Source: Salinimonas lutimaris
Lineage (GTDB): Bacteria; Pseudomonadota; Gammaproteobacteria; Enterobacterales; Alteromonadaceae
Direction of reading: 5' to 3'
Assembly: GCF_005222225.1 (NCBI RefSeq)
Contig: NZ_CP036536.1
Span: 2,876,001 to 2,940,000 of the forward strand
Length of the DNA: 64,000 nucleotides
The translations under genes and the position numbers were made by a program. Every line of letters starts with the position of its first letter. The first letter of the stretch is position 1. Shown in pieces: positions 8,648-18,391 of the stretch. Below the pieces are notes generated by a model. That model was not told the DNA's origin. It was given only the letters and a program-made list of their open reading frames with translations, and did not search any database.

Positions 8648-11600
8648 TGAGTCAGCTTACCTCCAAGGCAGCTGATCTGCCCTCTACGGCCATTCGCCGA
8701 CCGGTGCTGATTGTTGTACTTAATTTATTGATTGTTATTGCCGGTTTCGCCGCATTAAATGGTCTTGAAGTGCGCGAACTGCCCGATGTGGATACTCCAA
8801 AACTGACCCTGACCGCCGATCTGCCCGGCGCCTCACCGGAAACAGTAGATGCTGAACTGACCAGCCGGCTGGAAGGAGCAGTATCACGGGTCAGTGGCGT
8901 GAAAAACATCTCCGCCCAGAGCGAAGAAAACTCCGCCCGCATCCGGGTTGAGTTTCGGCCCGGTGTGAATATTGAAGATGCCGCTAATGAAACTCGCGAA
9001 GCGGTCAGCCAGGTGCAGGAGACTCTGCCAGACGATGTGGAAAAAGTGTCTATTGTCAGAGCCGACAGTGACGCTGAACCCGTGGTCAGCCTGGCGGTAT
9101 CCTCCTCTACGCTGGATATGGAAACCCTGACCGAGCGGGTGGACACTGATTTGGCCCCCATGTTTTTAAGCATTCCTGGTGTGGCAGATGTCGTACTGGA
9201 TGGCAATCGGGAACGAACCTTACGGGTTTCGGTTGACCCACTGCGGCTGACCAGTTTTGGTTTATCCATGACCGATGTGGCAAATGCACTTGCGCTGGCC
9301 CCGTTTGATGTCCCCACCGGCAGTATCCAGTCAGAAGATCAGTCACTGATTGTGCGCGCCGATGCCACCTCAGTCACCGCCGAAGATGTCGCGTCCATCA
9401 CACTGAATGGCGATATCAGGATTGGTGATGTTGCCAGTGTGTATTTCGGACCGGCAGATACGACCAGCATGGTACGCTTAAACGGTAAGCCAGTCATCGG
9501 GCTGGGCGTCCTGCGTCAGGCCAGTTCCAACACCATCGAGATTTCTGATGAGATAAAAGCGATGGTTGAAAGCCTGGATAAGCGCTTTAACGACATGGAA
9601 ATTGTCATTACGTCCGATGACGCCGAATTTATCCGGGACTCAGTCAAAGAAGTGGTGCAATCGCTGAGTCTGACCGTGATTCTGGTGGTATTTACTCTAC
9701 TGGTATTTATCGGCTCATGGCGTGCCACTGTGGTACCTGCCCTGTCGATTCCGGTGTCACTGGCCGGTGCTCTGGCGGTAATCTGGGCACTGGGCTTTTC
9801 GGTCAATATTCTGACCTTGCTGGCACTGGTGCTGGCCACCGGCATGATTGTCGATGATGCGATTGTAGTGTCTGAAAATATTCAGCGCCGGCGTAGCCTG
9901 GGCCTGGGGGCCCGCGCAGCCGCTGTGGTGGGAACCCGTGAAGTATTTTTTGCCGTGGTTGCCACGACCGCTGTACTGGCCTCGGTATTTATTCCCATTG
10001 CCTTTTTACCCTCGACTGCCGGTAAGCTGTTTCGCGAGTTTGGTGGAGTCCTGGCCGGCGCCGTGATCATTTCTTCTTTTGTGGCGCTGTCGCTGGTCCC
10101 TGCCCTGACAGCGCGACTGCCGGTCAAAAAGAACAAGCAGCCAGGCGTCATCGGCCAGACATTTGGCAATATTGGCCATGCCTGCCTGAGCTTTTATCAA
10201 CGTACGCTAGTGTGGTCATTAAAGCACGGCTGGCTGATTGTTGGTGCCAGTATTCTGGCCGCGGCCGGTGCCTGGTTCACGGCGAAAAATATTCAAAGTG
10301 AATTATTGCCCAGCGAAGATCGCGGCACCATCAAGATTTTTGCCCGTGGTCCGGATGGCGCCGGTATGAACTTTATGAACCGCCAGGCTGAAAAAATGGA
10401 AGAGGTTTTGATGCCCTATGTAGACAATGGCACCGTCGATTCGGTGTACACCATTGTTGGTTCATGGGACCCCAATATAGTGTTTATCACTGCGCCATTG
10501 AAGCACTGGGATGAACGGGATAAATCACTGCAGGATATTGTCAGCGATATTCGCCCCGGCCTGTCATCTATTCCCGGCGCACCGGCCACGCCCTTTGGCG
10601 GTAACAGTCTGGATTTACGTGGCCAGGGCGGCGGCATTGAAATTGCGCTGACCGGCGACAGCTACGAGCGTATCTATGACGCTGCGCAGGATTTGTCTGC
10701 ACGAATTCAGGACGTGGCACCAGAGCTTGGCACCCCCCGTATCAGCTATGAGCCAACCCAGCCCCAGATGCGGGTCAATATTGACCGGCGCCGGGCAGAT
10801 GAACTAGGTGTACCACTTAGCGATATTGCCAGTACCCTGCGCGCTGCCGTTAATGGTGATGATATTGCAGATCTGAATATTGGCGATCGCTCCGTGCCAA
10901 TTATGCTGCAATCCAGAGAGCGCAACACAGGCGACCCGGCCGACTTGACCAACCTGTATGTAAAGTCTGTATCAGGCAGTCTGGTGCCCCTGTCGAGCGT
11001 GGCTTACATCACCGAAGAAGGGGTGGCTGCTGAGCTTGAGCGTCAGGCCCAGCGCCGGGCCATTGAACTGGAAATGGAGCTGCCTGAAGATGTGCCGCTG
11101 GACGAAGCCGTGGAAAAAATCCGGGCCCTGCAAGACACTCTGCCTGACGGTATTGGGATGATTTTCCTGGGTGAAGCCCAGGCCTACGAGGAAACCTCGC
11201 AGCAAGTTGCGCTGACTTATGTGCTGGCCTTTGTGATTGTATTACTGGTACTGGCAGCGCAGTTTGAGAGTGTGAACAGCGCGGTGGTGGTTATGCTGAC
11301 AGTCCCTTTTGGTATTGCCGCAGCTATTTATGCACTGTTTTTAACCAATACCACCATCAATGTGTATTCACAGATTGGCCTGGTCATGCTGATCGGTCTG
11401 CTGGCCAAAAATGCTATTTTGCTGATTGAGTTTGCCGACCAGTTACGCGATCGCGGATACTCGGTATACGATGCCATTGTGGAAGCCGGCCGGGTACGTT
11501 TACGGCCCATTATGATGACGCTGGTATCCACAATACTGGGTGGGCTGCCATTGATTCTGTCAGCCGGTGCCGGAGCTGAGGCACGGAATGCCATAGGCTG

Positions 11601-11754
11601 GGTAGTGTTTGGCGGGCTGGGCATTGCCGTTGTCTTTACCCTGTATCTGACTCCGGTTCTGTACCTGGCGATGGCCCGATTTACCAATCCGCGAGCCGAT
11701 GAAAGTCAGCGACTTGAAAACGAGCTCGATGATGCCAGGCAGCAGGCATTGTAG
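8647..11754 (+). CDS. RND efflux transporter permease (HAE1/AcrB-like)
   Basis: The 1035-residue proton-driven antiporter has the classic N-terminus (first helix VLIVVLNLLIVIAGFAALNG, then ELPDVDTP), two large periplasmic loops and about 12 membrane helices. The helix-4 proton-relay pair is present in ATGMIVDDAIVVSENI, and the second half repeats LIGLLAKNAILLIEFA. The length is typical (about 1030-1050). The preceding adaptor gene overlaps by one base and a strong terminator follows, giving a two-gene operon. The substrate range (drugs, solvents, bile-like compounds) cannot be read from the sequence. Confidence 0.94.
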   Translation: MSQLTSKAADLPSTAIRRPVLIVVLNLLIVIAGFAALNGLEVRELPDVDTPKLTLTADLPGASPETVDAELTSRLEGAVSRVSGVKNISAQSEENSARIRVEFRPGVNIEDAANETREAVSQVQETLPDDVEKVSIVRADSDAEPVVSLAVSSSTLDMETLTERVDTDLAPMFLSIPGVADVVLDGNRERTLRVSVDPLRLTSFGLSMTDVANALALAPFDVPTGSIQSEDQSLIVRADATSVTAEDVASITLNGDIRIGDVASVYFGPADTTSMVRLNGKPVIGLGVLRQASSNTIEISDEIKAMVESLDKRFNDMEIVITSDDAEFIRDSVKEVVQSLSLTVILVVFTLLVFIGSWRATVVPALSIPVSLAGALAVIWALGFSVNILTLLALVLATGMIVDDAIVVSENIQRRRSLGLGARAAAVVGTREVFFAVVATTAVLASVFIPIAFLPSTAGKLFREFGGVLAGAVIISSFVALSLVPALTARLPVKKNKQPGVIGQTFGNIGHACLSFYQRTLVWSLKHGWLIVGASILAAAGAWFTAKNIQSELLPSEDRGTIKIFARGPDGAGMNFMNRQAEKMEEVLMPYVDNGTVDSVYTIVGSWDPNIVFITAPLKHWDERDKSLQDIVSDIRPGLSSIPGAPATPFGGNSLDLRGQGGGIEIALTGDSYERIYDAAQDLSARIQDVAPELGTPRISYEPTQPQMRVNIDRRRADELGVPLSDIASTLRAAVNGDDIADLNIGDRSVPIMLQSRERNTGDPADLTNLYVKSVSGSLVPLSSVAYITEEGVAAELERQAQRRAIELEMELPEDVPLDEAVEKIRALQDTLPDGIGMIFLGEAQAYEETSQQVALTYVLAFVIVLLVLAAQFESVNSAVVVMLTVPFGIAAAIYALFLTNTTINVYSQIGLVMLIGLLAKNAILLIEFADQLRDRGYSVYDAIVEAGRVRLRPIMMTLVSTILGGLPLILSAGAGAEARNAIGWVVFGGLGIAVVFTLYLTPVLYLAMARFTNPRADESQRLENELDDARQQAL

Positions 11755-11766
11755 CTAAAAAAACAA

Positions 11767-11798
11767 AACCCGCTTTGCCACACAAAGCGGGTTTTTTA
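11767..11798 (+). terminator. Terminator after the RND operon, probably bidirectional
   Basis: A 10-bp perfect stem (AACCCGCTTT pairing with AAAGCGGGTT) is followed by six T on the plus strand. On the other side an A-rich run provides a T-rich tail for the convergent minus-strand gene ending at 11820. Confidence 0.92.
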
Positions 11799-11819
11799 AT
11801 CCGGTGTACACCCTGCGCA

Positions 11820-12227
11820 TTAATTCAGTTTTTGTGCTTCCACGGGCTTGTCTTTGCCTACCAGCGCCCGGGCCAGCATTTTGTGGCTTAGCAACGACAG
11901 TATTTCTGTTTCTTCTTCACTGCGCTCACCGTCAACCCCGGTGATCTGCATAGCCACTTCCATCGCTTTATCAGCATCAAATACCAAATCATCTTTAAAC
12001 GAACGCAGATACTTTACGCTATCACCAACATCAATGGCCTTTCGGGTTTGATATATCACGTCGTTAAAAAAGGCTTCGCGACAAATAGGACTCTGCCAGT
12101 CCAGGGAAGCAACAACCTCGTCGAGATAATCCTGTTCTGTCAATGTGACTTTTTTGTCGATTTGTACCAGTAGTACTGACAGGCGAATCAGCGCCTGATT
12201 GAACGCTTGTTGGTTGGATAACTGCAT
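11820..12227 (-). CDS. Small TerB-like helical protein of unknown function
   Basis: A 135-residue protein starting MQLSNQQAFNQALIRLSVLL. The C-terminal half contains AMQITGVDGERSEEETEILSLL, resembling the acidic Asp-Gly-x-x-x-x-x-Glu-Glu segment of the TerB/DjlA-type all-helical fold. No signal peptide or membrane helix is seen. The frame continues upstream to 12392, but a good GGAGAG ribosome-binding site lies 4 bases before the ATG at 12227, and the upstream part lacks protein-like character. The TerB link is a visual resemblance only; a role in tellurite resistance is not implied. Confidence 0.7.
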   Translation of the reverse strand: MQLSNQQAFNQALIRLSVLLVQIDKKVTLTEQDYLDEVVASLDWQSPICREAFFNDVIYQTRKAIDVGDSVKYLRSFKDDLVFDADKAMEVAMQITGVDGERSEEETEILSLLSHKMLARALVGKDKPVEAQKLN

Positions 12228-12627
12228 AAAACTCTCCATTCGCGCTTTTTTATTGATGCGAAAATTTGTAGGGTGTCCTGCCCCATTGTGATGGGCTGTA
12301 AGTCTCTCAGTCCACGATGACAAACGTGTTACGCCCGGCGGTTTAACCCGGTTCACGTAGCCTGTGGCGTTTGCCTGATTCGTGTTCATCAAACGTTACA
12401 ACCATCGAACTTACCTACTACATAACTTGCACTATGCCAGAGAAATTCTCATGGGCATTGTTACAATTTTGTTAAAATCAAAGTGTAGCAAACACTGTGA
12501 AAATGTCCAGTTAACCGCCAGTTTATCTATCCGGCTGATGTGTTAAAAACTAGAAAGAAGAAAGGGGGATTCATTCGTCAAAAAAGAGAAGTCTGCAACG
12601 AGTGCATCGAAGTCACACTGAGATGAC
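12228..12627. other. Intergenic region of about 400 bp without a recognisable gene
   Basis: This holds the upstream region of the TerB-like gene and, at its right end, the tail of the SMC operon. I see no convincing coding frame with a ribosome-binding site, no tRNA and no repeat. An AT-rich segment around 12455-12485 could be promoter material, but I cannot place -35/-10 elements with confidence. Confidence 0.5.
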
Positions 12628-12653
12628 AAAAAAAGCCGGCTTCGCGCCGGCTT
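12628..12653 (-). terminator. Terminator of the SMC-type operon
   Basis: On the minus strand an 8-bp GC-rich stem (AAGCCGGC / GCCGGCTT with a 5-nt loop) is followed by a run of seven T (including the last stem bases). It is 16 bp past the stop codon of the third gene of the operon. Confidence 0.9.
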
Positions 12654-12669
12654 CACAAGACCTGCCCGG

Positions 12670-13890
12670 CTAGCGTAAGCCCAGGGTTATATCGTTGATA
12701 TAAAAATTACCGGTGAATATTTTGTCTGGCTGACCGGTAGGATCCAGCGCAAAAAACTGTTTGTCTGTTTCATCAAGCGCCTGATAGCCACCAATCACCT
12801 GATAAATCCATACCTCAGGATCAAAGTCCAGCGCCTCTTTTGCGTAGTATTCCAGGGCGGAGCACGGCTGCCCTGAGTCAATCACATCTACAAAATATGA
12901 CTCTACCGCCTGCTGAATAGGATCCCGGGTTAGTGCGACCGATTCCTGCTCACTGACATCAATATCGCGGGTCGGACGGCTTTCCTCCTTCACGGCTTTA
13001 CTGCGGTGAATATCAGTCAGCGATGCCACCAGCGTATGATAATCCTGTTCGTGCTGAACATTATTCACATCCACAAATGCAGGCTGCAACATTGAGGCGG
13101 ACTGATTAAATAATACCGGTACCTGCGACAGATTGGGATAATTGGCCGGCGTAAAATCCGGATGCTGCTCCATGTGCAGCAAAAAGCCTTTCAGTAACCG
13201 GGTCCGCCCCTGAAACTCTCTGAAGCGGCCTAACAGGTCAAGCAGCCGGGCCTGGGCGACCGATAGCTCCTGGGCAGCACGGGCAAAACTTTGCTGTAAT
13301 GCCACCACCAGCAGATGACGTAATTCCCGGTTGCTCCCAGCGATTTCACTTAGCTCATCAAAGCGAAAGCACTCCAGCTGATACAGCAGTTCAGAGACCT
13401 GGCTCTGCGCCAGTTCATTTTCACGGATTTTCGCATCTACCGACGACACATAACCAAATTCGTTATTTATCCGGGAAAACATCACCCGCACACTGTTTGC
13501 CAGCGACTCGGTCAGCTGATAAACATGCTCGGTCAAATCGCTCATATGCGCATGCGCTTCGCTGAAACGATTGTAATGCAGGGCTTCTTTGTAATGCTCT
13601 GCCAGCGTTTTGAGGGTCGCCAGCGCGGTGCCGATATTGGCATTGATATTCCGGTTACGCTCATCCTGCAGGCTGCCCTCAAGCAGTGTACGTACCGCCG
13701 CTTTTAACCGTAGCGGGCTGGTTGGATCCGGACGCCACAACACGCCCAGCTGCACCAGCTGGTCGAGTATTTTACGGCTGTAGGCAGCCTCATCCACATG
13801 ACCGTTGACGTAGGCCTGCATGATAAGCTCACTGTGACGCCCCAGCGCATTGAGCAGGCGACTACCGGCCTGAATCAACGCCTGACTCAT
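12670..13890 (-). CDS. Probable kleisin-like (MksF/JetA-type) subunit of an SMC complex
   Basis: A 406-residue, mostly helical soluble protein with no signal peptide. The first 100 residues (LIQAGSRLLNALGRHSELI..., then QLVQLGVLWRPDPTSPLRL) look like a winged-helix region. Residues about 100-260 are long helices, followed by a linker and a C-terminal acidic region ending GNFYINDITLGLR. It is the third gene of the operon and overlaps the second gene by 4 bp, so translation is coupled. Assignment as the kleisin partner rests on size, predicted helical layout and position next to the SMC-like ATPase; I cannot show homology without a profile search. Swapped roles of the two small subunits are possible. 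Confidence 0.6.
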   Translation of the reverse strand: MSQALIQAGSRLLNALGRHSELIMQAYVNGHVDEAAYSRKILDQLVQLGVLWRPDPTSPLRLKAAVRTLLEGSLQDERNRNINANIGTALATLKTLAEHYKEALHYNRFSEAHAHMSDLTEHVYQLTESLANSVRVMFSRINNEFGYVSSVDAKIRENELAQSQVSELLYQLECFRFDELSEIAGSNRELRHLLVVALQQSFARAAQELSVAQARLLDLLGRFREFQGRTRLLKGFLLHMEQHPDFTPANYPNLSQVPVLFNQSASMLQPAFVDVNNVQHEQDYHTLVASLTDIHRSKAVKEESRPTRDIDVSEQESVALTRDPIQQAVESYFVDVIDSGQPCSALEYYAKEALDFDPEVWIYQVIGGYQALDETDKQFFALDPTGQPDKIFTGNFYINDITLGLR

Positions 13891-14522
13891 AACAGGCTCC
13901 CCTGACTGATAGCGGCATCAGCCTGCTCGGCCAGCGACAGTGACTCGGTTTCATCGATAAACTTAATCACCTCATACAGGTGCTCAATTTTCCCTGTTGC
14001 CAGGTAAATTTGCTTTTCAGTGTTAGGGCGAACCAAATAGCCCAAATCAGTCAAACGCTTAAATACCTGCTTAAGCTGACCGTCCAGATTCACGCTGGTG
14101 GAGTTAAACATCCGGTAGCGGGATATTTTTTCCAGCTGCTCTGCATAGGCTGGCGTATCTTCAATCACCGACTGCAACTCGCTCAAACGAATAGCCGTGC
14201 CCATGGTGACCGGCACATCTGACTCACTGGCCTGCTGCACAAGCACCAGCCATTCCACCAGCGGAATAAGGTTTGACGCCGTGTCCTGGAACTGGCTTTG
14301 CAGTACCTTGCGCTCATTTTCACCAAGTGTCATGTACGCGGCGAAAAACACTTCGCCGTCTGCTGCGCTGGCCAGGGTACGGTTAAGCAGATTCAGGTGC
14401 GGCTCAAGCTTACCTGCGTTGTCCCGCGATTTTAAAAAGCGCCAGGCTTCTTCATCTGTGATCTGACAAATGAACTTACCTTCCAGTAGCTGGCTTAGAA
14501 TTCGACCGGGTTCTGTCATCAT
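13887..14522 (-). CDS. Probable MksE/JetB-type small subunit of an SMC complex
   Basis: A 211-residue soluble protein, second of three overlapping genes. It has helical segments and a C-terminal part (KQVFKRLTDLGYLVRPNTEK, then IYLATGKIEHLYEVIKFI) that looks like a winged helix with a beta-wing. Such tandem winged-helix proteins (MukE, MksE, ScpB, JetB) bind the kleisin. It overlaps both neighbours by 4 bp (ATGA-type junctions), indicating fixed stoichiometric production. A second ATG one codon in is an alternative start. The family call is inference from context. Confidence 0.6.
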   Translation of the reverse strand: MMTEPGRILSQLLEGKFICQITDEEAWRFLKSRDNAGKLEPHLNLLNRTLASAADGEVFFAAYMTLGENERKVLQSQFQDTASNLIPLVEWLVLVQQASESDVPVTMGTAIRLSELQSVIEDTPAYAEQLEKISRYRMFNSTSVNLDGQLKQVFKRLTDLGYLVRPNTEKQIYLATGKIEHLYEVIKFIDETESLSLAEQADAAISQGSLL

Positions 14523-17500
14523 GCTGAAGCGTCCTCCTGACTACGACGGGCTTTAAGTTTATCGGCGATAATACTGGCTTTAGGCTGAACCACCTGAAGT
14601 TTGCGGGTAACCTTATCAATCAGGTACCGGTTTTCAAATAAGGTCAGCACATCTGATTCCGGGTTCGGGAAGGCCCCGACCACACTGATATTATTGTTCT
14701 GGCACGCATCAAAAATTTTCTTCACGTTACTTTGGTGTAGTGTGCCCAGCTCATCAATGGGCCAGTGCACGGTCGCCTCGGCATCGCCACGCAGTAAGCG
14801 GGTAAATGCCAGTAAGAACTTACACAAAATCAGATAGGCCATACCGTGACTGGATGACTCGTTGAGCTGACGGTCGGTACGGATAATCAGATCGCTGTTC
14901 CCCTCGCGCAGATGCAGTTCGATATCCAGCAGTTTGCTGATGCCACCGGACAGCGCCGCTCGCCCTAAAATATCCAGTACCCGGCGCATGCTCTGACCAT
15001 ACTCTTCATCCGGCAGACTGGTCGCGCCCTCGCCCATCCATTCATCATAATAAGCCCGGAACTGCTCTAGCTCAGGCCAGAATTCCAGCTCACTGATACG
15101 CGAGCGAATCTTTACTGCGGAGTCTGATACGCCGTCCAAAAACAGCTCGCCATCCACCTCCTGAGTGATTCGGCGGCTCTGGCTGACAATGCGCTTATCA
15201 ATATCTGCCAGAACATAATAGTACTGGGTCAGGTCTGCACCAAAGATACGGCCCTGCTCTTTCAGGCCCTGAAGTTTTTGCGGCACAATCACGTTAAGCA
15301 GCTGAGCCAGGTGAGTGACCATCCGGCGGTGATCAACACCCTTTACGCCGTGCGCGTTGGTGGTAGCGCACTCTTCACGGGCTCTTTCCCAGGTGTCGGA
15401 CAACCCGGTGCCCGCCTGCGCGGCAATCAGCTGGTCAAACCGCTCCACATACGCTTTGACATCGCCCAGCAGGTTTTCCCGCTCCTGCAGCAGGCTTTGA
15501 GCCTGAGACAGACGCTGGTTAATGCTGACCTCATCATGTTTAAGCTCGTCTGGCTCACCGGCCTGGGGCAAGGCGATTTTAAACAGGTTTTTACTTAGCG
15601 TAGTGACCTGCTCAAGCTGCTCGCTGGCCACCTTTAAGTTATGCTCAATGACCTGTTGCTGCTCTTTTAGCTGATCGCGCACCTCGCGATAACGAACTTG
15701 CTCTGCAGCCAGGCTTCGCTCGGCGTCTGACAGCAGCTTACGTGCCTTGGTCAGAGCATTTTGCCAGGTCACTTTATGACCATTGAACACCGTTTGATAC
15801 CAGCGTTCATAATCGGCCACCTTGTGGCGCTGGGCATCTGTGCGGTGAATATCGTCTTTTAACTTTTTAATGCGCTTTTTCAGCTGCCCGATTTCATCAA
15901 CATCCACGCCCCGGTTATTCAGCTCATTTTCCAGCCAGCTTTCCATTTCCCGGCGATCAGCGGCCGCCAGGTCACGGGCTTTTTTCATATCACTGTCGTA
16001 CTGGGCAATCTGGCTTTCGGTATCCGCAATCAGCTGCTGCCAGTGAAAACGATGCTCGGTTTCTGCCTCACGCTGCTGATCTTTAAGCTCGCTGACATCC
16101 AGATCAAACTGGGCTTTGAGTTTCTTCTGGCTCTGCACATTGGCATCCAGCTTCTCACGGCCCGCTTTTTTGCGGTTAGACAGCGCCTGCTGATACTCGC
16201 TGAGCAGTGCATCGCGGTCCTGCTGGGCCCGTTTACGGGTCGACTCTGCACTGCGTACGGTATTGTCTTTCTGGGTCAGCGCCAGCTCGGCGTTGCGCAC
16301 CTCCTCATTGGCTTTACCTAATAAGGTTTCACACTCGTTTTGCTGCTCCAGCGCCTGTTCCAGGCGTCCCTGGGCATCGGCCAGACGCTGTTTCAGGGCT
16401 TGTTCGTCATGGGCATAGTCTGGTGTATCAAGCACCTCTGTGGCCAGACTGACGCCAAACAGGGTAGCCGAATCACCGGCGGCCTGCGGTGCCAAATCAG
16501 CTCTTTCCAGCAGTTCGGGGCGCACTACTTTACCCAGTGTCTGCTCCCAGCCTTCAACATTTTTGCGTAAAAACTCCAGCAGCGAGCCTTCACCGGGATA
16601 CAGCAACTGATTAATTTTCTCTACCGCCTGCTCTTCACGGCGGTATTGCTGACGGGCTTTGTCCAGCTGCGCTGATGCCTGCTGGCGCGCCTGCTGAGCC
16701 TGACTGTGTGTTGATTGTGCATGACGATACTCGCTGCGCGCGGTATCTTCATTAACGGTGGCTTCTTTGATGGACGCGTCCATCAAATCAATCTGCGACT
16801 GCTCAAACTCATTGTAACCGGCATTATTGACGCCGGCTTTCAGCTCCGCCTCGGTGACTTTCAGATCACTGAGACGATTGTGATAGTCTGTGCTTAAACT
16901 CTGCTGCTGGGTAGCATAATCTTCTTTTATACGATGCAGGGCGTCTTTTTCCTGCTGCTGCTGTTCAGCGCGCTTTTCTGCCGCGCCCTGACGCACACCC
17001 GATAACTCCTCAAGCGTTGCGGATAACCGCTCGCCCAGCTCGGCAATACGTTTTGAATAAGCAGATTCGATATCCTGGTGTTTTTCGGTCAGCAAGGCAT
17101 AGCGGCCGGAAATGGTTTCCAGCTCATTTTGCCACTGCGGCATGTTGGCCACATCTTCTTTGAGCTGCTCTATATCCTCTTTTTGCCAGGCATCGTATTC
17201 GCGCTCAACACCTTCAAGTTCTGTGGTGTACTTTTCTACATCGGCGCGGCCGGAAGAGACGCTCTGGTTCAGCTCATCACGTTTTTCGTGCCACAGATTA
17301 TCATTCTGCTTACGCTGGAATTCATTATCATCTTTGGCGGTCTGGGTTTGTTCTGCTCGGGCGGCCAGCTGCGCTTTATCCAGCTCAAAGGCCTGCTTGA
17401 GCACGGCCAGCGACTTTTCGGTTTCACTGAGCGCCAGATCGGCCTGCTCCAGCTTGGTAAATTCAGGACGAATCCGGTCAAACTGCTTAATTAGATGACA

Positions 17501-18205
17501 TTCACGAATCCAGTCATCAACCCGGTTTCGGCTCAGATTAGACGTCGGCGGCTGTACCCCGTCCTCTTCCAAAATAGCGGCAATCATGGCTTTGATAGTT
17601 TCCATTTTGCCTTCTTTTGAATGCACCGCTTTGGCCAGTTTTTCCATGTGCCGGATATGCGTACCCGCAGCGCACAAACTGAAGATACGGGCATAGCCCA
17701 GCAGTTCCCGGGCATTACTGCTTTGGTTCAGCACGCCCTGATCGTTTTGCAAAATGGCACGAAAATCTTTGGTATTAAGCTGGCTGGTCACCAGAATATT
17801 ATTGCGCTTCATGGCCCGCGCAAGCTCCGCGCTGCCAATGCTGGCGTGTTTTCCGTTATTTTGCCTGAACAGATAATCATCAATATCAAAGGCTTTGCCA
17901 ATGAACCGGTAATTAACACCTGAGCCACTGGAGGTCAGTACCACCTGACACAGATCGCCTTCAGCGCGGGTATATTCGTAAATGATAAAGCTGGAGGTAC
18001 GGGGCAAATACCAGCGTTCAAAGCTGTCCCGGGTGGCCGGTACAACACGGCTGGGATATTCACCGTAAAAGACCGGGATTAACCGTTGTAATGTTGTTTT
18101 ACCCGACGCATTGGTACCACAGATATTGGTATGTCCGTCAAGCTTCAGCTCAACCACACCCGGCAGGTGAGTATCGATAAGAATAATTCGTTTTAAGCCA
18201 GCCAT
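14519..18205 (-). CDS. SMC-like coiled-coil ATPase (MksB/JetC-like, DUF3584-type)
   Basis: This 1228-residue protein has the split ATPase layout of SMC proteins. Walker A is GTNASGKT at residues 30-37. A very long Gln/Glu/Lys/Arg-rich coiled coil spans about 230-540 and 600-1000, interrupted near 545-600 by a non-coil segment (SLLEFLRKNVEGWEQTLGKV..., LFGVSLATEVLD) that would be the hinge. The C-terminal head carries Walker B HWPIDELG near 1147. The expected SMC signature LSGGE is replaced by a divergent NESSSHGMAYL near 1113. The gene is first of three overlapping genes and is followed by the two small partners, the reverse of the jetA-B-C-D or mksF-E-B order. No nuclease (JetD/MksG) gene is adjacent. 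A chromosome-organising condensin is more likely than an anti-plasmid system, but neither is shown. Confidence 0.8.
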   Translation of the reverse strand: MAGLKRIILIDTHLPGVVELKLDGHTNICGTNASGKTTLQRLIPVFYGEYPSRVVPATRDSFERWYLPRTSSFIIYEYTRAEGDLCQVVLTSSGSGVNYRFIGKAFDIDDYLFRQNNGKHASIGSAELARAMKRNNILVTSQLNTKDFRAILQNDQGVLNQSSNARELLGYARIFSLCAAGTHIRHMEKLAKAVHSKEGKMETIKAMIAAILEEDGVQPPTSNLSRNRVDDWIRECHLIKQFDRIRPEFTKLEQADLALSETEKSLAVLKQAFELDKAQLAARAEQTQTAKDDNEFQRKQNDNLWHEKRDELNQSVSSGRADVEKYTTELEGVEREYDAWQKEDIEQLKEDVANMPQWQNELETISGRYALLTEKHQDIESAYSKRIAELGERLSATLEELSGVRQGAAEKRAEQQQQEKDALHRIKEDYATQQQSLSTDYHNRLSDLKVTEAELKAGVNNAGYNEFEQSQIDLMDASIKEATVNEDTARSEYRHAQSTHSQAQQARQQASAQLDKARQQYRREEQAVEKINQLLYPGEGSLLEFLRKNVEGWEQTLGKVVRPELLERADLAPQAAGDSATLFGVSLATEVLDTPDYAHDEQALKQRLADAQGRLEQALEQQNECETLLGKANEEVRNAELALTQKDNTVRSAESTRKRAQQDRDALLSEYQQALSNRKKAGREKLDANVQSQKKLKAQFDLDVSELKDQQREAETEHRFHWQQLIADTESQIAQYDSDMKKARDLAAADRREMESWLENELNNRGVDVDEIGQLKKRIKKLKDDIHRTDAQRHKVADYERWYQTVFNGHKVTWQNALTKARKLLSDAERSLAAEQVRYREVRDQLKEQQQVIEHNLKVASEQLEQVTTLSKNLFKIALPQAGEPDELKHDEVSINQRLSQAQSLLQERENLLGDVKAYVERFDQLIAAQAGTGLSDTWERAREECATTNAHGVKGVDHRRMVTHLAQLLNVIVPQKLQGLKEQGRIFGADLTQYYYVLADIDKRIVSQSRRITQEVDGELFLDGVSDSAVKIRSRISELEFWPELEQFRAYYDEWMGEGATSLPDEEYGQSMRRVLDILGRAALSGGISKLLDIELHLREGNSDLIIRTDRQLNESSSHGMAYLILCKFLLAFTRLLRGDAEATVHWPIDELGTLHQSNVKKIFDACQNNNISVVGAFPNPESDVLTLFENRYLIDKVTRKLQVVQPKASIIADKLKARRSQEDASA

Positions 18206-18391
18206 AATATTCCTTGTTCTTCCCTGCCTAAAGACAGGTGGCGATATGCGCGCAACAACAGAATACTGCCGTCACACTCGCCAGTGGTTAGCGCATTGCG
18301 GGGCAGTTTATTATGATTCAGCGGGTTTGCACAGGTGCACGAAGAATTTGCCTGTTAACAAACCGCCTGTACGGCTAAATTTCGAGCAGAA

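Noticed and set aside
8652..9317. 221-codon minus-strand frame inside the RND permease gene
   Set aside because: Antisense to a conserved RND N-terminal domain; Ser/Thr/Arg-rich shadow.
12228..12392. N-terminal extension of the TerB-like gene
   Set aside because: The extension lacks a ribosome-binding site and protein-like composition, while ATG 12227 has a good site.
17078..17498. Two overlapping plus-strand frames inside the SMC-like gene
   Set aside because: Both are antisense to the coiled-coil coding sequence, whose repetitive codons generate long shadows.
12670..18205. Complete Wadjet anti-plasmid defence system
   Set aside because: No JetD-type nuclease gene adjoins the three genes and neighbours are housekeeping genes, so a full Wadjet call is not supported.
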